From Thunnus maccoyii (taxonomy: Eukaryota; Chordata; Actinopteri; Scombriformes; Scombridae), in assembly GCF_910596095.1 (NCBI RefSeq), contig NC_056538.1, positions 7,992,001 to 8,056,000 of the forward strand: a DNA stretch of 64,000 nt, in the 5' to 3' direction. The translations under genes and the position numbers were made by a program. Positions 14,101 to 27,198 of the stretch are shown in pieces (the first letter of the stretch is position 1; each line of letters starts with the position of its first letter). The notes beneath the pieces are model-generated. The model searched no databases and had not been told where the DNA came from. It was given only the letters and a program-made list of their open reading frames with translations.

Positions 14101-17100
14101 AACTTTTTTGTGTGGTGCAACCGGTTTTACTTTAGTGATGCATGAATAAACACTCAGTGACTACTTAGCTTATAACTACGCAAAGTTTGAACAGCTGGAG
14201 CAACTGGCTCCTGTGAAATTGTGAGATATTTTTCACTATTTGACATTTCAAACAAAATTCATAAATGAGTCACTAAAAAAAAATCAACAGATTATTCCAA
14301 AATAAAAGTAATGGTTAGATTCAGCTGTTGATATCAGATTGAAGGAAACAGGATTTTTCACCACTAGCGGCGCTATGGAGCAATGTTTTTACAAAGGGGT
14401 CCTTATTTTGTTCATACTCTGCACACTTACAAGGACACACAAGCAAAGCGATACACAGTCCTGCCACAGCTTCTGTGCTTTTCTGCTGATTGACAGTTGG
14501 TAGTGCAAAGACGCAAAGATGAAGTATTGCAAAGGCAGTGAAGTAGACTAATAGCAAACAAACACAGATGTAAACACTGTAGGATTTAATATAATTTTTT
14601 TTTAAGTCAACTTTGCAAATGTTTTATGAAGAAGGAAATGCATTCAACATGTTTGTCAGACCTCAAGGACACACACCAAATGTGAACATAAGTTTTGTTT
14701 GTTTAGAGGAAAACTCCACAGGGCACCTTTAACAGGAGTTTAACAAAAGTTTCCTGTCAGTTCTGACACCAATATCCAGGTGACTTGAGCATCTACACGG
14801 TATACAGTAATAACTGATGCAGTGAGAAACTTCATCAGGCCTACCTTGGTGGCGGTGAAGGTGATGATGTGCTGGACATCCCTCCAGCTGAGGCAGGGTC
14901 GGACCTGCAGCATGAGGGCCACCATTCCCGCCGCCAGGGGGGCTGCGGCAGATGTGCCAGTGTGGCCGTCGGTACAGCCTGTCCCCTGCCGCATGGACCA
15001 GTCTGACGTCACCTACAGAGATAAACAGATGGGTTGAGTGTATGGTGTGCAACCATGGAGATATGTAAGGTACAAACAGTGTCAAGGTGGTAATAGCTTG
15101 GCAGGAGGCCAAACACAATGTATAAAAAAGCGCTCACGTAAACCCTTCAGAGGATATACACATCACAAACTATGCAAGTCTTGAGCATTGAGGCTCTGTA
15201 TCTAAACTAAAGTGCAAGGAACACTTCAGTTGGGCGCCAGTGTCACGGAGCCATCCTGACAATACGATATATTTACAGTGGGTGGCCAGAGGTTGACACA
15301 GTTTGTGTGCATCAGGGATATATGAGGTAAGGCTTTTAAGAACATAAAATGAAGTAAAGAGAGAGAGAGAAAGCAGCTGTACCAATAAAAATGATGAGTA
15401 GAAGAGTTATAATGTATATACACAGAGAATGGAAATGCAGAGGATCCTGACAGGAGGTCGGAGAGGACGATTAATTTCATGAGCAGGCAAAAAAAAGACC
15501 AATGTACAGTAAAATTGTTTTTCAGCTTTGTCTCTCATCTCTGTATAAGATTTAATGGACAAGTCAAATAACACTGGAGGACACATGCGCCGAGCCAAAC
15601 CCATCCATATACAGGGCCCCCAACTGAAAACATGTCACTGACATCTTCCGTGAACACCACCCGGTAGTGCACACGTCAGTTACAGCCTGTTTGACAGAAG
15701 CACCGCAGTGATGTGGGCGGAGGAATTCCCAGCCCTCTCTGTGTTTACACGCAGAGGACATGTGGGCATTTTCCAACAGCTGTTCAGGACCATGTTGAAG
15801 GCTTCAAGCTACTCTACGGTGTTGTTGTGCAGGGGTAGTCATGTTCATCCAGAGCAGCTGTTTTTGTTGTGACAGCGTACCAGCATCATCAGGAGACGAG
15901 TTCTGCAGCTCAACATTCAGTTCAAACACTGAATTTGTTCTGTTCTGAATATAGAGTCCTGGCTCATTATGATTTTTTTTTTTTTTTTTTATCTTAAATA
16001 ATCAGAAATCGTTGACCCATCAGTCCATTTAAATACCACAATCCAACAGAGACAAGTTTGAAAAAAGGAAAGGAACAGTTGAAAAAAAAAGATGAACAAA
16101 CAGTCATTTAATTCCCCAGACTCTCCTAAATCTGAATTTGCTGTAAATGATCTGGTAGTTTCCCATTCTGTGACTTTTCCAGCCTTTACAGACTCGGGAC
16201 AATGATAAAATGCATTTGTGCAGGCAGCTGTTCCTGTTCGACTCTAAGTGTCCTCTACAGAATGATACGCTAATGGGCAATGTGTGGTAAACACTTGGCC
16301 TGTGAGTATAAAGTGGTCAGCGGTGGATCAGTCTTCTTCAGAGAGAGCCAATCTTCGCTAAGCTCTTTTCCCCCCAGGCGATGACATTCCTGGTACAAAC
16401 TGTGTTTCCATGGTGACACCCGCAAACAGCAGCAAATAGAGGTGAGTGGCTTCATCGGGCCTTTATTCCTGTCATTATCAGTCATCGTTTTAGATTAAAA
16501 TAGTCTCTTCTCTCTCCTAACGTGGAGCTGATCTGTCACAAGCTTTCAAACAATTGTCACCATCGCTACGTTTTTACGAATACTTCAGGTTCACACGGTG
16601 CAATTTAGTTACGTTGTTCTCCATGTCATGTTGTGGAATATGTTATCTGCAGGCTTCAAGAGAAATTCCAACCGAAAAGAGAATCCAAGTTTTTTCTTTC
16701 ATATTACAACTTTCTCTTTGAGGCTGTTTGCACCTGGTTTTGGTGATCTGAACACAAGTGGACAGCCGAGACACATCGCCGCTCACACCCGAGTCTATCA
16801 CGCATCTCCAACGTGTCCAGCTGACCACTTGTGTTCAGATTTCATCACTGCCTACGTCAATTCCACTGCAAGGTCAAAGGGCCTCGCACACATTTCTGTC
16901 ACCAGACACACCCCAGATTGTTTCACATGGCTAGCTCCAAAAACGAAAATGTTTTAAGAACTAATAAACATGTTCACATGCCAGAGTCATTTGGCGTTGG
17001 CACAAAACAACCACCACATTCTGCACTGATGATGCATTTTCCTATTACGTCCTTGTCAGGGACGCAACAGGATGCATTCATGTTTACACTACAAAAGATA

Positions 17101-18509
17101 TGTGCTCAGATGTGTCACAGATCACCTCTGCAAATGGTTTGGGTGATCAGATCACAATGAGCCTTGATGGTTGTTTATACTTGTATTTAGTGCCGTCCAC
17201 TTGTGATCTGATCGCCCGACACACATTTTAAAACCAAGTGTAAACAGGGTCATTAAGTCTCTTAAGCTGAACTATAAAAGAGAGAGACTGTAGTGATGAT
17301 GTCATTTAGAGGAAGATCTTATAGCTGCTCTAATACAATTAGACCTCATACTGTATGTCATAAATAACAGAACTTTCTATAAGCGCCGGCTACCGGCCAA
17401 ACAGCTGACTACTCATTCAAGTCCAGCCAGCTACTTTATTATATTCATTTTTGATTCCAATAAAATAGTTTGGATTAACAAGTTGGGATTCGCTATGCGT
17501 GTACATTTATGACCACTAGCCTCCGCTTCAAAACAATGCGAGCATGACAGAGAAAGGTGCTTATCTGTCTGTATCAGTCCTGCCCTCACATGCTCTATAT
17601 GAATGTGTGTGTGTGCGCTCAGCTGAGAGCTTGTGTCCTGTCCTGTGACCTTGTTTATTTTCATTGAATAAGAATGCATTTCTGCTTCTCGTAAAACAAT
17701 ACATTAACCATCATGTGGCATGTCTTGATAAACCTTACAGTGAAGGCGTTGATAAATAAATAAAAAATAATAAATAAAAGGTCTAATGATTCTTAATTAG
17801 TTCTGATCAGTCAGGATTAGGTGTGGTTTTAAATATTAAAAGACAGATTGAGTCGGCTAAAATGCACAAGAAGTCTAATTCTGACTAATTCAGTGATGGA
17901 ATATGGCATTATAATGTGTCAGAGGCCACCAAATTTAGGCTTTTACGGTCACCAAATCTTTCTCCAGTGGGGCAGGTATGTCCCCAGACCCCACTGGCTG
18001 GCTACTCCATATCTTTCCTCAAAGCCCTGAAATAACGACACACAGGTAAAAAGGGACAAAAAAAGAGGCGTCTTATACTGCAATACTGGGGGTTATAAGT
18101 ACTTGTCATCATTTGGAACTGCTAATATACATGGAGTAGGAAACACACCCCATCTGATGTATCAGAAATAATCCCCCACACTCACATGCTGACACACATA
18201 CATGTTACTACGGTACTTGATCTTGTAGAAACGTATACTCTGCTTGTACAGATCATATAAGATCACTTTCTTCCCAGTTCAGAATCAGCAGATGCATGTA
18301 ATGGTAGTTTAGCTTTTGAAATCATGCTAAAATAACATATCTACTACCTCAGACTCCAGAGCTTGGTCTGCTTCACTTTCACACCACAAATGAACAAATC
18401 AGTGAGAAAGCACCTCGTTCACTGTGACTGACTGATTGCTCGTCACTTACTTCCTGCTATTTTACTGTTCCTTTTGCAACCATTCATCCATTTTCTAGTC
18501 TAATCATCT

Positions 18510-18540
<31 letters not shown>

Positions 18541-21500
18541 CACGGAAGACCTACAATGCTCCTCAGCTTGGTCCCACCGCTGCTGAAAGTGACAGCCAGC
18601 ATGGATGCACACTCCTCAGCGTAGAAAGGCATCCTGCCGTTCTCATCAACTGCCCCTGCAACACACACACATAGTGATTAGTAGAGCCCTAAGTGCACAT
18701 GTCCACACCCAATACATGACGGAACATTTGCACACCTGAGACTCTGCGTCTTACCGATTGTGATGGTGTAGATGGAGTTGGCGTAGCCGTCATAGTTGCA
18801 GTTGTCATTGAATTGACCTCCATTGCCACTAGCGACCACAAAGATGCTGCCGAAGCCTCGTCTGCCAGCAATCACTCCATGCTGCAGCGCCGCCTGTGGA
18901 GGAAAGAAAATAATTAATTAATCATCTACTGTGATTAGCTGCTGTGATTAAAAAAAAAAAAAACAGAAGTATTACATTTTATACAATCAAGACCCAGAGA
19001 AAGATTAAACGAGTGGAAGCACTGCGGACACAGTTCTTCAACAAGTCTACTGCTCTAAGTGATGTGTTGCAGTCTACTGCCCTCTGCAGGACAAAAATAC
19101 AGACACAGAAAGTCTTTCTGTCACCTTGCCCAGGGGATGGGGTCCATCCACGGTGTGTCCATCATCATCAGGACCCCAACTAGAAGACGGTTAAAAGGTT
19201 TGGTGTAAGCTTGTGAAATGGAGGGACACTTGGAGGCACACATATAGTACACTCGTGACATTTTTTGTGACATAAGCCACTTCTCTTATGCAAGTACCTA
19301 AGACCAGACAGAGATATGTTTGTTACCTGCAGCTGTAAATGTCGTTGACCTGGTAGTGCTTGTTGAAGGCTATGGCCTCCAGGCTGTCAGTCAGCGGGCC
19401 GTCCAGGACCCTGATACCTGAGGAGAGAGAGGTTTCACCACACACATGTAAGCAAAGTCTCAGCCTCTGTTTTATTCAACGTAATATAACAGAGCAGTGG
19501 AACAACAACAGTGCCAATTTAAATGTTCTTGTCTGTACCTGCCACCTTGCTGCCGTATGCCACCCCCACTGCACAGACGCTGTTGTTGGGAACGGCTGCA
19601 ATCTCTCCGGCACATCGCGTCCCATGGTGGTTGTCACTGTTGACATCTGGGTGAGGCATGGGATCTGGGTCGTTGGAGTTCAGGTCGTAGCTGCCCTCTG
19701 GACTCTATGAGGGACAGAAAATCAATTTGGGTAAACGAGTGTGTGTGATTTACACTATCCCTCGACTTAATTTTGCGTTTAGTTTAAGTTTAACTGGAAA
19801 TGCTGTGATTCTATTCAGACTGGGAGCAGTAGTGACCCAAAACTGCGACTACTACGAGAAACTCTGGTCATTACTGCATCTGAATATGATTCATTTCAAG
19901 AACTGCCACCTTTTTTGCCACTGTGTTCTTCATTTACTTCCAGATTGTTACTGCCACCTTGCTGCCGTAGGCCATGAATGCCATGAATTACATTGTGAAA
20001 TCCTGCCTCCTCCTTGCTGTGAGTGACATTCTCTTTAGCTTAGAGCTTTTTTTCTGCTCTAGAAAGTGCAGAGATCAGCTTAAAATAAAGGCAAGCACGG
20101 CAGTTCTTCTAGAATGGGAATTTTATGTCTGCCTTGCAAGTAATTCATCTTGACTAAAATGTAAAAAACCCACTGGCAGATTGACAAGAACTGGCGAGCA
20201 GAGTCTTGCTGGTACACATCCTCATTGTTTAATTCTCTTCTCTTTCCAAAACATTCAGCCACGTCAAGGACACACAGTTCACATGGAAGTAACAGAGATT
20301 TCTCTCATATTTATATTCCAATTGTAAGAATTTATTATTGATCATGGAATGGAGTCACTGTCACAGTTTTGACCTACATAGTTGGGCTGGATATCCTGGT
20401 GCGTGTGTTCCACCCCGTCGTCTACCACCACCACCGTGACTCCTAGGCCAGTGATGTTGCGTTCCCACACCCCTGTCACGTTGATATCCATACCCTTGTT
20501 GACATCATTGTGCTGCAAGATGAAGAGAGTAGATGAGGTTGTGTAAAGAGGAGAAGGAGAAAAATTACACGATCAAGGAAATAAAAAAAAAGAACATCAC
20601 TACAAGGTATTTTCATTATCTTGAAATGCACCTTGGTTTTTGTGCCTACAGGACATACATTAAGCTTTCAATATGTAAGTTTAATGCAACTATAACCAGA
20701 ATGTCAATAAAGCAGTCTGTACTGAGCTCAAGATTAATGGGTGATATTTAACAGTAACTGGGATCCCAAACTGCTTTAAGATTGTATCTGTAGTTCATCA
20801 AACCTCTACAACCATTAAATCGCAGCAGAAAACATCTGTGTTCTTTCTTCAGTTTCAGCCAGTGGATTATTAGTCATTTCTAACAATCATATAATCACTG
20901 TTTGGAAGCAGTGGAATCATTGTCACATGTAAATGTAACCAAATCTAATTTAATACAACCCTGTTAATTACTTTAAAAAAAAAACTCACAACCTTATGTG
21001 TGTAAAACATGGTAACGTGACTTTAAATATATCCACAAACATTATGTGAACTTAAAAAAATACAGTATCTGCCTTTGTGCTATATTTCTGCTGCGCCAAT
21101 CTGCATCTTCTGGACAACGATATTATTTTCAGACAAAGAAGTCATGTCCTTTTGTCTCTATTTGGTAAGTTGTTCTCATCATGCTCCTGTGCATTCGGCA
21201 CAGCTGTTTAAAAGGTATAAGATGAATAATGTGACTGGCTGAGAAGATAATGATTTACTATCCGGCCTTTTATGCACACAGGATGCTGTGTGTAAATAAA
21301 TGAAAATAGCAGGTTTCATTTTCCTTGCACACAAGACCTACTGTAGTACATCTTTTTATTCGGTTCCTTTTCACTGAGCATCAGTCATAACATCTGCTGG
21401 CAGGTCTTTGAAAGACATTTACATAACATTTAAATACTTTGGCTTGATAAAACTTTCCCTGTGCTGACCACGGTGTATTCTTGCTGACAACATTAAAGCA

Positions 21501-22669
21501 CAAAAAGGCTCTGTGTAAAACAGACTCCTGACTGGTCCCACATTAAGTGATTTTCTGGTAAATTATTTAAAAAAACATGAATGACAGCCATTATGTTCAT
21601 TTTCAACACTGAACAAAGGCAAAACTCACTACAGGACAAATAGAGAGCAAAAAAAGATGGTGCACAGTCATCTACATCCTCACCAGGTGCCACTGTTTAG
21701 GGTATCTGGGATCATTGAAGGCCATGGATCTCTTAGAGCGACTGAGCACTCTTTCCTGGGAGTACCACAGGACGTGAGGGTGGGCTGCCAGAACGTCCCC
21801 AGGCTGGACGCTCTCTTTCCAAACTCCAGCCTCAGATCCAGCGCCAGGCTCAGATGAACACAGCAAGTAGTGGCCTTCCAGCTGTCCTATCTGGCCCTGG
21901 TTCTGCAGACCAGCCTGCTCTGCTATCTGGGGTGGAGAGAATACTGATGATAAGTACAAATAAAACCGGGACAATAAATCGGGCACCTTTTGTTTTTTTC
22001 CCTGACACATAAAACTTCAAAACAGATTAGATCCAATTTCAATGACTCCTGTGGAAAGATGGGCTTGTTGCAGAGAATACGATACACATGACTCAAAAAT
22101 TTAAAACATATATTGAATTTTAAAAAAGCTTAATGGCAGTGTTAGACATACTTCAAGAAAGTAACTTTATTTAAAAGCTGTTAATAAAAATGTCTGTAAA
22201 TCAAAAAATATGCATCATTTTCACAGATCATGCAGTCTCAAATAAATAAATAAATGCAGTAGCCCTCTTAGGGAATCCCATTTCATCAAGTGCATGAGAT
22301 ATTAGATGTGATGGAGAGAGAAACTGATGGATCGATACGGGGCCTGTGCAAGCAAAATGGTCAACAGAAATTGGCCCAAACATGATCAGACCCATCAGAT
22401 AAAGTGTTAATGAAGCACTGTACCCTGTTGGCTATCACATCGAGGTCCACAGAGCTCTGTTCAGCATCTTCTTCCTCCAGGTGTGGGCCAGCGTGGAGCC
22501 GGACTGCCCAGGACTGACCCGGGCCGCAGGGGGGTGATGGCCAAGATGAAGAAGGAGAGGAGGTAAAGGGAAACGAGGGGGCAACAGAGGGCAGGAGGGT
22601 CAGAAGCAATAGGGCAAAGCAGGACAGAAAAATGAGCAAGAGGAATGGGGGAAAATAGAGTGTTGCCAT
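8128..22669 (-). CDS. pcsk7: Proprotein convertase subtilisin/kexin type 7, 16 coding exons, 770 aa
   Basis: PCSK7 is a membrane-bound subtilisin-like serine protease of the trans-Golgi that cuts precursors after paired basic residues. Exons in gene order: 22669-22424, 21926-21684, 20512-20378, 19704-19539, 19417-19327, 19179-19125, 18893-18755, 18655-18555, 15012-14845, 13029-12925, 12793-12691, 10601-10445, 10235-10141, 9980-9875, 9622-9505, 8412-8128. All join in frame with GT donors and AG acceptors. Visible features: a hydrophobic signal peptide after MATLYFPPF; a prodomain ending SRSKR|S; catalytic Asp in VVVDDGVEH; His in [12 protein letters not shown]; oxyanion Asn in ASGNGG; Ser in [14 protein letters not shown]; a P domain; then a transmembrane helix ([17 protein letters not shown]) and a cytosolic tail of arginine-rich then glutamate-rich sequence. 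Human PCSK7 is 785 residues. The start is the ATG in a GCCATGG context; an upstream in-frame TTG is ignored. Confidence 0.95.
13407..14206. mobile_element. Candidate ~800-bp MITE in a pcsk7 intron
   Basis: The left end reads GGTTGCACCAGCTGTTTG and the right end, on the opposite strand, reads AGTTGCTCCAGCTGTTC. Together they form imperfect terminal inverted repeats of about 17 bp. Shorter GGTTGCACC words recur inside in both orientations (near 13,525 and 14,113). The interior is non-coding. The family and the target-site duplication could not be identified. Confidence 0.45.
16722..17251. mobile_element. Non-autonomous DNA transposon (MITE) with GTTTRCACYTGGTTTT ends
   Basis: The left end has GCTGTTTGCACCTGGTTTT followed by 'ACACAAGTGGAC'. 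The right end read in reverse has CTGTTTACACTTGGTTTT followed by 'ATCACAAGTGGAC'. These matching inverted ends bound a 530-bp non-coding stretch in the pcsk7 intron. Similar 'GATCACAAGTGGAC' ends are familiar from teleost miniature transposons. The superfamily is not determined. Confidence 0.6.
18512..18536. repeat. (TG)n microsatellite in a pcsk7 intron
   Basis: About 12 uninterrupted TG units just downstream, on the gene strand, of the exon ending at 18555. It therefore lies about 20 nt inside the intron next to the donor. Confidence 0.9.
19951..19974 (-). repeat. Partial copy of a pcsk7 exon edge inside the preceding intron
   Basis: CTGCCACCTTGCTGCCGTA plus the next five bases matches the 3' end of the pcsk7 exon at 19539-19562 at 23 of 24 positions, in the same orientation. 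It lies in the intron immediately upstream of that exon on the gene strand. The copy is followed on the gene strand by GTAAC, resembling a splice donor. Confidence 0.75.
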
Positions 22670-23510
22670 GGCAACGGAGGGCAAAACGCAGGGTCAACCA
22701 GGCAAGCCCTCCTCATCTGAACAGCAACCTGGATGTGAGACAAATACAGAGAGAGAAAAGGAAGGCCTGGTTAGAAGTGAGAACAATCTGAGAATGAGTG
22801 GCTGGTTGCTTATCATCTGTGTGCTATATTCAGAGGCCACGTAATAGATTCCCAGCATCACACTAACTGAACACCAGTTCAAAGAGCTGTGGCTATAGCC
22901 TGTTTGATTAATACTGCGTGGATACATCAGATACTGCTATTCCATTAGCAGTGGTGTATTATGAAATTAAAGGACAAAACTGAAACACACACATCTACTT
23001 TCATATGAAACATCAATACACCATTTCATGTCCCTAACATGGCCCTTCTGTAATATTTCAAGGTGAGTAATGCATGCATGTATAATTTTAGTGGAAAAGC
23101 CAATGAAAAACCTGAAGTAGTCTACCTGGGACGACAAGCATGACTAATTTAACCATGTTTTTGGACCTTCTTTGGCAAACGTCACACACTCCCACCTCAC
23201 ACCCTCTGATCTGACTTTGATATGAACTGATATGATTTTTGATTATGATTTTTTTTAATGATATGAGTAGTTAAGTTAGTGGAAATAATTTGTCAAGCAG
23301 AGGCCCCAGGACCCGTCTTGCTTTAGTGTCACTGCTCTGCAGCCACATCTGACACATTGTAAATGATACATTAGGATAATCCATGAGAAATAGAGATGGA
23401 GATGTTCTCAGACTGCTACTTTTCTGTAACCATTTGAAGCACGTCAACATTAACAACAACAGCCTGGCTGTTAATGACATTACCACCGACAGCTGTTTAG
23501 ATACTTAATT

Positions 23511-23545
23511 ATTATATTATATTATATTATATTATATTATATTAT
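23511..23545. repeat. (ATTAT)n pentanucleotide repeat
   Basis: Seven uninterrupted ATTAT units in the first intron of pcsk7. Confidence 0.9.
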
Positions 23546-23977
23546 TGTATAAATCGCATGATACCTGCCAGAATTTGCTGTCAAGCTACAGTCAAACCTG
23601 CTGGCTGCGTAGGAAGCTATCAGCTCTGCATTTAGCTGCATTTAGTTTTTGTTTCGCTCGTAGGTCTGCTAGCTAGCTAGTTTGAAAAATACCTGAGGCT
23701 AGGCATGTATGTTAATAAACCGTGAGAAAAACCGCGAGAAGTGACAGCGTCTTCATTCTACAGCTTTATTAAGATAACGTTCATCAGTATACACTCAAAA
23801 CAACAGAATGAAGGCAGAACTTGGAGTGGGACTCGAGTTTCAACCGGAGCATTGTTGTTGTTGTCACAGTAAGTTAGCCACAGTCCTGAGGCTAACTGTC
23901 GACACCGTCGTTCTTACGTGTAATAAGACGAATCAGTAGCCATGACAATGAACTGCGATCATACAGTTGGATCTTAC

Positions 23978-24060
23978 CTTTCCGCTTAATCCGTTCTTCT
24001 CATCGATTTCTTGTGAATTTTTCGAGTAACGATCAGCTTGTCATCTCATTTCCGTATGTA
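23978..24060 (-). other. pcsk7: pcsk7 non-coding first exon and core promoter region (inferred)
   Basis: On the minus strand a good donor (AAAG followed by GTAAGATC) ends at 23978. The stretch to its left on the gene strand is CpG-containing, and ATG-containing sequence there does not open a frame into pcsk7. The coding exon has its own acceptor at 22729-22730, so a separate 5' UTR exon is needed, and this is the only well-formed candidate nearby. The transcription start was not identified; CpG density falls off after about 24,130. Confidence 0.5.
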
Positions 24061-25231
24061 ACACACAAGTCGCAACCTGGACGTTTGACGTCATACAGCA
24101 GTTGCGCAAACGTCGTACGTGCCACCTGATTGGACCAGAGCCATAACGGAGTGGCTCTTAGGTACTATGCTGCCCCCAAATGAAAAAATAGGGTGGCATT
24201 TATCTCTATTTCCTTCAGACGGCGTGTACTTTTTGTGTGAAACAGACCACGTCACATACATGGAGGCCTCTCCCGGGCTGAGGCAACTCTGCATCGAAGG
24301 AACTGACTGTTATGACAATACATGTATCAATAGATATTAGAAACATACTATTAAAGGAATGTTACCCTAACACAGTAAGGTAAAAGAAGTAAACTTCAAA
24401 ATATTACGTGAGATTTAACCAGCGAACGAATTCTTGAGAATGAGATTAATTTGTTATGAGAATAACTGTGTACTTTGTGAAAGGGAAGTTTGGAATGTGT
24501 TTTTCCATTGTGAATCAGTGCAGTCTTTCTGGAGTGACAAGCAGAGCTGGCTATAGTCCAAGGAGATTGAGTTGTCACCCTTGGCAGTGAGGACAGTCAA
24601 GTCTGGTGTTTTTGTTGAAAACAGGAACTTGGACTTTGTTCTCAATATTGTGTTTTTACTGGAGAAGTTTTTTTATGCATAAATGACCATTGGATTAAGG
24701 AGTTAAAACTCTTGACTTGAAGACAAGAAAGCTCTCAAGTTGTTTTCATCACTAGATATGTTTAAGTTAATCTGAGACAGCCCTATTTTTTCTGTTATGT
24801 TATTATTATGTATTTATTTTATTTTATTTTATTTATTTATTTATTTATTTTGGAGCTACAGACCCCTCAAAACAAACTAGGTTGATTCTTAAACTCCATG
24901 CACATCTTCTCCCTGATCATTTTATTAGTCTCAACTGGCTCAGAGTGGAGGAGAGAGTATCATAGATAAAAATGTGTGCTGTTCACAGGAGTGTCAATAA
25001 TGTGGTACCCAAATATCTAATTTTTCTCGGGTCAGCGACGTCCACAGTTATCCCACTAGAGGGAGCTCCACTGACTTTGTGACATGCAGATTTAAAAGAG
25101 GCCCTCCTGGCCATTGTGACATGAAAAACTGTCTCCCCTGCCAATGCCTGATCTGTCTTCTATTGAATGCCTTGCTCTAAAATGTAAACCTCCATAGTTC
25201 ATGGCAGTGCTGCTCCTAAGTCTGATTGAGT

Positions 25232-25838
25232 GTCTTGGCCTGAATCAGCATGTTGATGTCCCTACTCACTCCCAGGGGGCACACACTTGACCTAGTCATC
25301 ACTGAAACCCTGTACTTGTGCTGTGGACCCATTTCCCACAGCTCTGCTCAAATCATACATCACAGCCCCCTGATCGCCAAAGCTGCAAACCTCTCCCTTC
25401 AAACCGGTAGTGTTCAAAGGTCACAGTCATCCACCCCCTCCTTATGGAACCCACCCTGGACCCAGAAGTTCTTGCCAGCTACAGACCTTTCTCCAACCTC
25501 CCTTTCCTGTTCTGAAACAGAACAGGAAACTGAAACAACTCTGCTCAGGGTTGTTAGTGACCTGCTGATGGCAGCTGATGCAGGGTCCCCTTCTCTACTT
25601 ATTCTCCTTGACCTAGCCTAAGTGCTGCATTTGACATTGTGGATCCCACTGTCCTCTTAGAGTGCCGCCACACCACCGTTGGACGGTAAAAAAGGCCTAA
25701 AATCCTTTCTATTCAGGAAGGCTTTTTCATCTTAACTCTTATTACTATTTTCTTTATGTTGTGTGTTCTATGTTATTAATGCTGTAGCACTTTGAGTTTC
25801 ACTATGAATGAAAAGTGCTATACACATTAAATGTATGA

Positions 25839-25889
<51 letters not shown>
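25232..25889 (+). mobile_element. Degenerate L2-type non-LTR retrotransposon fragment with (ATT)n tail
   Basis: The partial frame holds the endonuclease-type words RGHTLDLVI, then reverse-transcriptase words resembling TTLLRVVSDLLMAADAGSPS and LLILLDLA. The frame then breaks at a stop before a remnant of the family's AAFDTVD motif. The 3' part carries 'GCACTTTGAG...AAAAGTGCTATA' and ends in an (ATT)n microsatellite at 25841-25889, the usual tail of fish L2/Maui-like LINEs. The long internal deletions and stops show a dead 5'-truncated copy. Family naming is from memory of the motifs. Confidence 0.7.
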
Positions 25890-26520
25890 GATGAGTCAGG
25901 GAATAACCGCATCCTTTCAGTTGATATTGTAATTTAATGATGCCTATTTAAAACTAAATTTCTGTTCACATGACCACAAACCAATCAACAATCCAGCCTT
26001 GAGGAAACTGAAGTTTGAAAATGCAAAAAAAGAAAAAATTAAATTTCCAAAAGACACAAAAACAAAGTTTCCAGATATTTCAGACATTATACATTATTTC
26101 AGACATTTATTATGTTAACATGTTTACCATGCATATCTTTTTTAAATCTGGCTGTACCAATAAATATATTTACCCTCACCAAAAAGGTAAAATAATTAGT
26201 GAACTGAATTTTGGAGATATTACACCTTTTGGGCATTAAAAAACAGAAAAAATAAAGGATGTAAAGTATCCAACAAAAGCAAAATTTTAAAAAGTTTTTT
26301 TAAAAGGTGAAAGAAGCCATTTGAGAGATGATTCTTATTCAGCTTAATTAAACTGATATACTGTATTGGCCAGCAATGTAACATTAATGTCCTTTCATTT
26401 TTGCTTAGGTATGCACAGTTCATGTCATATTTATTCTTATAAAGATTCATTACTAATCCTTTCCTTATTTTTATTTATTTATTTATTTTTAACATTGAAA
26501 TGGTCAAATTTTAACTGGCA

Positions 26521-26618
26521 ACCTTGTTTTCTTTGGCGGCACCATATGGTGATAGGTAGTGATTACAGGTGTGTTTTTGGAACTTACTCTCAGAGATCCA
26601 GTGTCGCTGTGTGATCAT
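26521..26618 (+). repeat. Dispersed repeat, copy A (shared with 57372-57472)
   Basis: This block shares GGTGTGTTTTTGG, CAGAGATCCA and GTGTCGC words in the same order and spacing as a block in a cep164 intron, with about 75-80% identity by eye. It is a dispersed element of unknown class, present at least twice in the window. Confidence 0.6.
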
Positions 26619-26829
26619 CATATCATAGTATTGCAAATTCAAGAGCTTTCATCAGCAGGCCATAGGCTCAATCACCATTGTGTTACCTCATTCAGTGATA
26701 GATAGTGACTTATCAACATTTATTTAAATGAAAATCTTCAAGATAATAACTTTAAATATATCAGATATCAGTATATACGTTAGAGTTAGTGGTCAAAGTT
26801 TTGTTCAAAGAAATCAGAATCATATGTTA

Positions 26830-27159
26830 CAGTTACAATAAGTACTTTATTGGTTCAACAGTGCTGCCAGCGCCTGACAGATAAATATACAGTTCTGAGT
26901 TTTTCTATTTACAGCTTGCTCAGAGACAATACAAACTGTCCCTTGTAGACATACATTGTGTTCTTTAGTGTGTAACATACTTTGGGCTGGTTTCCTTGTC
27001 CAAGCATATATGGTCCCCATAGAAAGATGTAGTGAGTTAGGCTGTTTCTGTGTCTGTGAGAGAAGCCCTATTAAGTCTCGGTTTGTTAACATGTAATGTG
27101 TTGTCACGTGTGCAAATCATCAGATGGTGCAGCAGTAGTTTGCAAGGATAAGCAATGTG

Positions 27160-27198
<39 letters not shown>

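Larger units (their letters stand above)
24130..26829. other. Intergenic spacer between pcsk7 and bace1
   Basis: No gene was recognised on either strand. It holds a decayed L2-like LINE with an (ATT)n tail, a TTTA tandem array at 24811-24850, and part of a repeat that recurs near 57.4 kb. A CTCF-like word (CCACTAGAGGGAG) lies at 25053-25065. In human, RNF214 lies between these two genes; no trace of it was seen here. Confidence 0.6.

Noticed and set aside
17964..17997. 9-bp inverted repeat CCAGTGGGG / CCCCACTGG in a pcsk7 intron
   Set aside because: A short stem with a 16-base loop is expected by chance in a window of this size.
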